Shown here: in pieces, positions 6,129 through 9,779 of the stretch
Position numbering within the stretch: position 1 is the stretch's first letter
How the letters are laid out: each line of letters begins with the position of its first letter
Origin: CAYUUW01 sp964448005
Lineage (GTDB): Bacteria > Patescibacteriota > Gracilibacteria > UM-FILTER-43-11
Direction of reading: 5' to 3'
DNA length: 9,779 nt
NCBI GenBank assembly: GCA_964448005.1
Contig: CAYUUW010000046.1
Coordinates: 1-9,779 of the forward strand
Made by a program: the position numbers and the translations under genes
The notes under the pieces: model-generated
Database searches by the model: none
Seen by the model: the letters and a program-made list of their open reading frames with translations, nothing else
Told to the model about the DNA's origin: nothing

Positions 6129-6464
6129 ATGAGTGACTCAACGACCTATCTCGACGGCAAAGTTCCAGCCAGCTACAAATGCTCCCGGTGCGGAGCTGCG
6201 GGCTGCAAGCTGTGGCGCCCCTCAGCCCTTGAGAATGCCCGTCTTCTATGTGCCGACTGCGCTGCCGGTGAAGAAAAGGATGATATCAGCGGCATCGATG
6301 AAAATGGGCGGTTTACGGACAAGAATGGAATAACATCCAACCAGATTGGCTGGATGGTTCCATCGATTCCCAGCGAAGACAGCAGCTTCTTCTGGTTCTA
6401 CACTTTGGCTCCGGATTCCGGTCGGAAGTGGTGGCTTAAGTTGCCGACTCGACCACAAAAGTAG
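6129..6464 (+). CDS. Small conserved zinc-ribbon protein of unknown function
   Basis: An 111-residue, probably cytoplasmic protein with no signal peptide or membrane segment. The N-terminal half has a two-knuckle zinc-ribbon pattern: CSRCG (C18, C21) and LLCADC (C41, C44), with an extra C26 in GCKLWR. The C-terminal half (about 53-105) carries ordered motifs: DISGIDENGRFTDKNG, TSNQIGWMVPSIPSED, then an aromatic stretch FFWFY and GRKWWLKLP. I recall similar unnamed proteins scattered across unrelated bacteria with the frame YLDGKVP, CxxCG, KLWR, SDQIGW-VP, WW-LP, which makes this a real family rather than a chance frame. I do not know its function. Its own consensus promoter, leader hairpin and GGAG site suggest good expression. 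It is the only plus-strand gene between 845 and the end of the window, and is A+T-richer than its neighbours (27 of 60 G+C at 6301-6360). Stop TAG. Confidence 0.82.
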   Translation: MSDSTTYLDGKVPASYKCSRCGAAGCKLWRPSALENARLLCADCAAGEEKDDISGIDENGRFTDKNGITSNQIGWMVPSIPSEDSSFFWFYTLAPDSGRKWWLKLPTRPQK

Positions 6465-6503
6465 TCCATAGTAGTCCATCTCCTTCCTGGCAGGGATCGC
6501 CCT

Positions 6504-6532
6504 CAGTCACACGTTCACTGCGAACGTCACTG
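6504..6532. repeat. Short hairpin downstream of the zinc-ribbon gene
   Basis: ACGTTC 6511-6516 pairs with GAACGT 6522-6527 over a 5-base loop, and CAGT 6504-6507 can pair with ACTG 6529-6532 outside it. No T-run follows, so termination is unproven. The CGTTCACTGCGAACG core resembles the hairpin loops at 2013-2040 and 2119-2150. Just before it a 10-base direct repeat (GTAGTCCAT at 6461 and 6471) overlaps the TAG stop. Confidence 0.4.
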
Positions 6533-6591
6533 GCTGGGGGCTCTTCACTATGGATGAAACAAGAAACTTTAATGGCGCCTAAAGCCCAGCC

Positions 6592-6695
6592 GTCATTCCG
6601 GCGAAAGCCGGAATCCATAGCGGGGAGGCACTTAAGGGGCAGGCATTCACCCACCCCCCTTCCTCCACTGGATTCCGGATCAAGTCCGGAATGAC
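6592..6695. repeat. MITE-like element: two inverted dRS3-like hairpins
   Basis: The left unit (6592-6618) has ATTCCG-N8-CGGAAT with a GCGAAAGC centre. The right unit (6668-6695) is in inverse orientation, with ATTCCG-N9-CGGAAT. The outermost ten bases, GTCATTCCGG (6592-6601) and CCGGAATGAC (6686-6695), are perfect terminal inverted repeats around a 104-bp element. The centre (about 6619-6667) encodes nothing. No target-site duplication is obvious. It sits between the zinc-ribbon gene and the 3' end of prmC. Confidence 0.7.
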
Positions 6696-6742
6696 GGTTA
6701 GAAGAGCGGAATCTATTTTTTTCACTCGAGACTCCGCTAAAT

Positions 6743-7582
6743 CTACTCCTTCACCTTCTCCAACAGCATCATCCTCGCCTCGCCCAGCATGCTTTTGCAC
6801 TGCGCCAATCGATACCCCTTCATACGCTCGGCCAGCAGCGGCACCTGGAACGCATAGCATTCCAGAAAGACCGCCTTCGGCCTCAAATCGGCCAACTGAT
6901 CCAGGAGCTTTCGGTAAAGCTCCAGCCCGTCGTCCCCTCCCCCAAAAAGAGCGAGTGAGGGTTCGTGCCTGGCCTCCTCGTTCAATCCATAATCGTCCGG
7001 CACATAGGGCAGATTCGCCGTGGCGATCAGGTCCCCCTCCCCAAAAAGCTCCGGCGGCACATTATCGAGCAAATTAGAGCGAATGAGCCGGATGCGATCA
7101 CCTAAGCCATAACGATCAACATTCCCCTGCGCCACCCTCAGCGCCTTGCGGGAAAGGTCCGTTGAGACCGCCCTCGCGCCGGGCACGTGCTTGAGTACCG
7201 CGATCGGAATGCAGCCCGTTCCGGTGCCCACATCCAAAAGCCGGTCAGCTGGCTTCAGATAGCCGATCACAGATTCGACCAGAACTTCGGTGTCCGGCCG
7301 GGGGATAAGAGTGTGGCGATTGACCCTGAACTCCAAGCCGTAAAACTCCTTTTGACCCAGCAGGTAAGCCACGGGCACCTGCTTTTTCCGCTGGGCGATG
7401 AGCCGGCGAAAGCGCCATGTTCTTAAAAAAGAGATTTCGGCATCGTCGTGGGCCAGCAAATGCGTCCGCTCCTTTTTAAGCGTGTGGGCCAAAAGCAATT
7501 CTGCATCCAACCGACCCGACTCTAGTCCGGCCAGCTCCTTTGCCCCCCAGCGGATGAGTTCTTTGATCGTCATGCGCCCCAT
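6743..7582 (-). CDS. prmC: Peptide chain release factor N5-glutamine methyltransferase
   Basis: A 279-residue PrmC/HemK protein, the normal length. An N-terminal helical domain (about 1-80, AYLLGQKEFYGLEF at 72-85) is followed by IPRPDTE (93-99), the SAM-binding loop LLDVGTGTGCIPIA (115-128), TDLSRKAL (141-148), the substrate motif ANLPYVP (189-195) and EPSLALFGGGDDGLELY (207-223). It methylates the glutamine of the GGQ motif in RF1/RF2, using SAM in the cytoplasm, and so raises termination efficiency. The family's NPPY motif reads NLPY here, with N190 and Y193 kept. The start is ATG 7582, because GGAGG lies eight bases upstream; the frame extends to 7675 but that part lies in a repeat. ATG 7573 is a second candidate. 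Stop TAG. In many bacteria prmC follows prfA; here both sides are repeat elements, so it stands alone. Confidence 0.92.
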   Translation of the reverse strand: MGRMTIKELIRWGAKELAGLESGRLDAELLLAHTLKKERTHLLAHDDAEISFLRTWRFRRLIAQRKKQVPVAYLLGQKEFYGLEFRVNRHTLIPRPDTEVLVESVIGYLKPADRLLDVGTGTGCIPIAVLKHVPGARAVSTDLSRKALRVAQGNVDRYGLGDRIRLIRSNLLDNVPPELFGEGDLIATANLPYVPDDYGLNEEARHEPSLALFGGGDDGLELYRKLLDQLADLRPKAVFLECYAFQVPLLAERMKGYRLAQCKSMLGEARMMLLEKVKE

Positions 7583-7590
7583 TGTATACC

Positions 7591-7595
7591 CCTCC
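7591..7595 (-). promoter_or_regulatory. prmC: Shine-Dalgarno site that fixes the prmC start
   Basis: The minus strand reads GGGAGGGG, with GGAGG at 7595-7591 and an 8-base spacer before ATG 7582. It is the strongest ribosome binding site in the window and rules out the longer frame starting at 7675. Confidence 0.75.
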
Positions 7596-7597
7596 CG

Positions 7598-7734
7598 CCA
7601 ATTGTCATTGCCTTGAAAAAAGGAATCCAGTGGAGGAAGAAGGCAGGACAGGGAAAAGCCCACACCCAATATCACCCTCCTGGATTCCGGGCCTGCCTGC
7701 CGGTAGGCAGGTCGTTGCCCGGAATGACAATTGG
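7598..7734. repeat. MITE-like element with 12-bp terminal inverted repeats
   Basis: CCAATTGTCATT (7598-7609) and AATGACAATTGG (7723-7734) are perfect terminal inverted repeats of a 137-bp element. The left unit is a decayed dRS3-like hairpin (GTCATT... GGAATCCAG, broken stem). The right unit has stem ATTCCGGGC 7684-7692 / GCCCGGAAT 7717-7725, enclosing a second hairpin CCTGCCT 7692-7698 / AGGCAGG 7705-7711. It has the same design as 6592-6695 but a different centre. Its left end abuts the prmC ribosome binding site, so the prmC promoter must lie in or beyond it. Confidence 0.75.
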
Positions 7735-7757
7735 AAAATGGATGGCCTTAAATGTTC

Positions 7758-9281
7758 CTAAAGAGCATTTAGAGCCTCCAGCGTTTTCGGCCCCACTCGC
7801 CCGGCGCCCTGCTCAGCGGCAGAAGCCACAATCCCCTGCCGGGTCTGAAAGGCCAGAACGGCCTGCTGGGTCTGTGCGCCGTAAAAGCCGGTTTCCAGCT
7901 CCTTTTCCATCAGCCCCATTTCCGCCAATTTGCGCTGAAGCAAAGCCACCTGATCCCCCTGGTCCCCAGGACTCATTTCTCCCGAGAAAACAGCCTGAAC
8001 GGGTTCTGGGGCGATTTCCTGATCCGGCTCCGAAGCGCGCATCAGCTCGTCGGCAAAATGGATGGCCTGCTGCTCCCAACGCAGCTCCGGCAAAGTCAGG
8101 CTGGCGATCAGGGGCAAGGGCCGTTCGGCAGGGACCCAGGCCTGGATCTGCTGGGGATAATCCTTCAGCTTGGCGATCCGCTCACGGAAAGCGGATTTGA
8201 GGGCTTCTTGGGTTTTGGGCCCGAAAAAGCCAGCCCCCAGCTCCCGCTCGCTATCGAGCACGCCATGCTCCCGCTGGAATTGGAACACCGCCTCGATGGT
8301 GGCCTGGTCATATTCGCCGTGGAGCATGCCATGGTAGTAGCCCAGCTCCCACAGCATCTGCTGCAAAGCCTTCACGTCTTCCCCTTCGGCCTCCTTTCCT
8401 AAACCGGAAGCCAGGGTTTTCAGATCCTCCTCCAGCTGCTGCTTCTCCTTTTCGAATGCCGCATTGTAGCCGGACAAAGCCTGCTCCAGCGCTGATTGGG
8501 TCTTGGGCCCGTAGTGGCCGGCCCCCTGCGCCTGGGCATCGGGAATCACTCCGGATGCGAGCTGGAAATCCAGCACCGCCCGAGTCGTAGCTTCATCGTA
8601 CAAGCCGTTCGATTCGCCTTGGTAGTGGCCCAAGGTTGCCAAAGCCGCCTGAAGATCCTTGATCCTTTCGGCGCTGGAGACCGGGGTGACCGTCTGGCTG
8701 ACGCTTTGGGGGCTTTGCACGCTTTGGCGGGTCAGCCTCGAAATCACGCTGCCCGGCAGCTGAGCGCTGACCCAGCTGAAATCCAGGCCGGGCTGAACCT
8801 GGGCCGGATCGGCATAAACCTTTCCATCCACCAGGCGAGCGCCCCAATTCAAGGCGCGGGCCAAGCCCTCCTCCCCGTGGCCCATCCACACATCCACCCG
8901 ATGGTAGCCCTGCCGCTCCACAATGGCTCCCCCTCGATCATGCACTTCGCCCACGCCCAGGCCGGGAATGGCGATGCGCGTGCCGAAGGCGTAGGTTTTG
9001 GGCGCAGCCAGCATGCCCACGTACACCGGCGTGCCGTCGGCCCCGTTGGTCCCCCGCCCGTTCAGGCGGATGTCGCCCTCGTAGCTGCCCCGAATGTAAA
9101 AGGATTGGTCCGGCAAGGGCGAATAGTAGGCGGTCACCAAAAGCTTCTGCCCCCTGGAGCCAGCGCTCGAATTCGTCTGATCCAAAGGTGCATCCTGAGC
9201 AAGAGCAAAGGATGAAAGAATCTCCACGGCGAACAATGCAAGAAAGGCTCCGGCAGAGAATCTGATTTTTAAGGCGGGCAT
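7758..9281 (-). CDS. Secreted 3D-domain protein with three peptidoglycan-binding repeats
   Basis: A 507-residue protein. Signal peptide 1-28 (LKIR, hydrophobic core, cut after ALA). A 3D (RlpA/MltA-like barrel) domain spans about 46-150: LLVTAYYSPLPDQ, FGTRIAIPGLGVGEVHDRGGAI with D115, and HRVDVWMGHGEEGLARALNWG with D130. Two of the three family aspartates are visible; the position of the first reads LAAPKTY, so it may be missing. Then come three PG_binding_1 repeats at about 203-268, 299-365 and 439-507, with a charged helical linker (274-290) after the first. Each repeat ends in GAG-x-x-GPKT-x-x-AL, an insertion relative to the common form. The likely role is binding, and perhaps cleaving or remodelling, cell-wall glycan outside the membrane; lytic activity is an inference. 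ATG 9281 has no Shine-Dalgarno sequence but has a strong promoter 25-53 bases upstream. Stop TAG. G+C is high (39 of 60 at 8701-8760). Confidence 0.87.
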   Translation of the reverse strand: MPALKIRFSAGAFLALFAVEILSSFALAQDAPLDQTNSSAGSRGQKLLVTAYYSPLPDQSFYIRGSYEGDIRLNGRGTNGADGTPVYVGMLAAPKTYAFGTRIAIPGLGVGEVHDRGGAIVERQGYHRVDVWMGHGEEGLARALNWGARLVDGKVYADPAQVQPGLDFSWVSAQLPGSVISRLTRQSVQSPQSVSQTVTPVSSAERIKDLQAALATLGHYQGESNGLYDEATTRAVLDFQLASGVIPDAQAQGAGHYGPKTQSALEQALSGYNAAFEKEKQQLEEDLKTLASGLGKEAEGEDVKALQQMLWELGYYHGMLHGEYDQATIEAVFQFQREHGVLDSERELGAGFFGPKTQEALKSAFRERIAKLKDYPQQIQAWVPAERPLPLIASLTLPELRWEQQAIHFADELMRASEPDQEIAPEPVQAVFSGEMSPGDQGDQVALLQRKLAEMGLMEKELETGFYGAQTQQAVLAFQTRQGIVASAAEQGAGRVGPKTLEALNAL

Positions 9282-9305
9282 TTTTTGGGGGTCAAAAATC
9301 CCACC

Positions 9306-9334
9306 ATTATACCTTTTTTGAAGCTGAATGGCAA
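9306..9334 (-). promoter_or_regulatory. Promoter of the 3D/PG-binding gene
   Basis: On the minus strand, TTGCCA (9334-9329), a 17-base spacer, then TATAAT (9311-9306). Predicted start near 9299, giving a leader of about 18 bases (GACCCCCAAAAA before ATG) without a Shine-Dalgarno sequence. It lies wholly in the 60-base gap after the upstream gene, so the two genes need not share a transcript. Confidence 0.72.
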
Positions 9335-9341
9335 GCCGGGG

Positions 9342-9779
9342 CTAGTAAGCCCCACACTGAATGTCTCCGGATTGAACCTTTTGAAGCAGCCTTTCCTCCA
9401 AGCCTGCCAAGGCAGCTTGAATCTTTGGGCGACCTGAGGCGGCGGATGAAAAGCGAGACTTGAGCTCCATAAAAGCTTCATAGGCTTCCCATGAGCCTTG
9501 TGAAGCCAAGCTGAAGGACCAGTAAAGCCTAGTTTGGACTTCCCGCAAGGATTCTCCTAGCAATGCCTCCATCCTAGCCCTTGCATAGGAGCTTGTATTG
9601 GCAGCTTCTAAAAACCCTTCATGCCTAACTGGTGTAGCCAAAGGAAGGAGGATAACGGACGCAGGGGCTTCGTCCGAAAGATCCAAGCCGGCAGGCGAAG
9701 TCTCTCGATGAAAATCAACGGCAATCAGGTTTCCATCGCTGAAAACCTTTGGATTGGAGGACATGGGTGGAGGGGGTGG
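9342..9779 (-). CDS. Unrecognised protein, probably 5'-truncated at window edge
   Basis: I do not recognise this gene. From ATG 9764 it encodes 140 residues. It starts MSSNPKVFSDGNLIAVDFHR, has a hydrophobic patch (ASVILLPLATPV, about 35-46), and is then mostly helical and Glu/Arg/Ser-rich (RARMEALLGESLREVQTRLY, SWEAYEAFMELKSRF, ALAGLEERLLQKVQSGD), ending QCGAY. No signal peptide, membrane helix or motif is clear. The frame stays open upstream of ATG to the window edge as five consecutive proline codons, and the C-rich stretch before the ATG has no Shine-Dalgarno sequence, so the true start is probably outside the window. G+C is lower than the next gene (31 of 60 at 9541-9600). Stop TAG 9344-9342; no terminator follows. 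Its real length, and whether the polyproline is translated, are unknown. Confidence 0.6.
   Translation of the reverse strand, partial: PPPPPMSSNPKVFSDGNLIAVDFHRETSPAGLDLSDEAPASVILLPLATPVRHEGFLEAANTSSYARARMEALLGESLREVQTRLYWSFSLASQGSWEAYEAFMELKSRFSSAASGRPKIQAALAGLEERLLQKVQSGDIQCGAY

Noticed and set aside
6705..6738. AGCGGA/TCCGCT hairpin with a T-run downstream of prmC as terminator
   Set aside because: The T-run lies in a 22-base loop rather than after the stem, and the stem is only 6 bp.
7583..7675. 31-codon upstream extension of prmC
   Set aside because: It lies in the MITE-like element, has no similarity to PrmC N-termini, and the GGAGG site points to ATG 7582.
320..7734. Palindromic repeats as a CRISPR array
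   Set aside because: Units are few, far apart, in both orientations and without regular spacers; no cas genes are present.
1..9779. tRNA or rRNA genes
   Set aside because: Gene-free stretches were read for GTTCRA-type T-loops, CCA ends and cloverleaf pairing; none was found.

Overview
The window is a stretch of bacterial chromosome, mostly about 60-65% G+C, carrying nine protein-coding genes. Two run off the window edges (uppP at the left, an unrecognised gene at the right) and one is crossed by a 10-N assembly gap. Best guess is an uncultivated bacterium known from metagenome assembly, possibly of the Patescibacteria/CPR (Peregrinibacteria-like). Support is soft: the peptidoglycan-binding repeats carry an inserted GAG-x-x-GPKT segment and PrmC has NLPY instead of NPPY, both of which I associate from memory with that group. 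The 10-N run and many small intergenic palindromes also fit a metagenome bin. The standard genetic code appears to apply, because no clear CDS is interrupted by an in-frame TGA.

Layout. 1-258 (+) is the C-terminus of undecaprenyl-diphosphatase. 368-844 (+) is a CPBP intramembrane protease in an A+T-richer island flanked by repeats. It converges on holA (946-1965, -), with a long interrupted palindrome filling the junction. 1966-2321 is gene-free and holds hairpin repeats and a terminator. 2322-3401 (-) is a lipoprotein. 3481-5933 (-) is a long secreted, C-terminally membrane-anchored protein of Ig-like and FN3 domains, interrupted by the assembly gap. 5934-6128 is a divergent promoter region. 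6129-6464 (+) is a small zinc-ribbon protein of unknown role. 6592-6695 and 7598-7734 are MITE-like paired palindromes on either side of prmC (6743-7582, -). 7758-9281 (-) is a secreted 3D-domain protein with three peptidoglycan-binding repeats. 9342-9779 (-) is a partial gene of unknown function whose visible 5' side encodes five prolines.

How the genes fit together. Several concern the cell envelope: UppP recycles the lipid carrier for wall synthesis, the 3D/PG-binding protein probably binds or remodels peptidoglycan, and the lipoprotein and the Ig/FN3 protein are surface-anchored. HolA (replication clamp loader) and PrmC (release-factor methylation) are housekeeping genes. The minus-strand genes are not a tight operon: four have their own recognisable promoters or well separated starts. 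The A+T-richer accessory genes (CPBP protease, zinc-ribbon protein, the unknown right-edge gene) look like later arrivals or a different expression class. I found no CRISPR array, tRNA, rRNA, transposase, or defence or biosynthetic cluster. The most unusual material is the repeat/palindrome population and the gapped adhesin-like gene.
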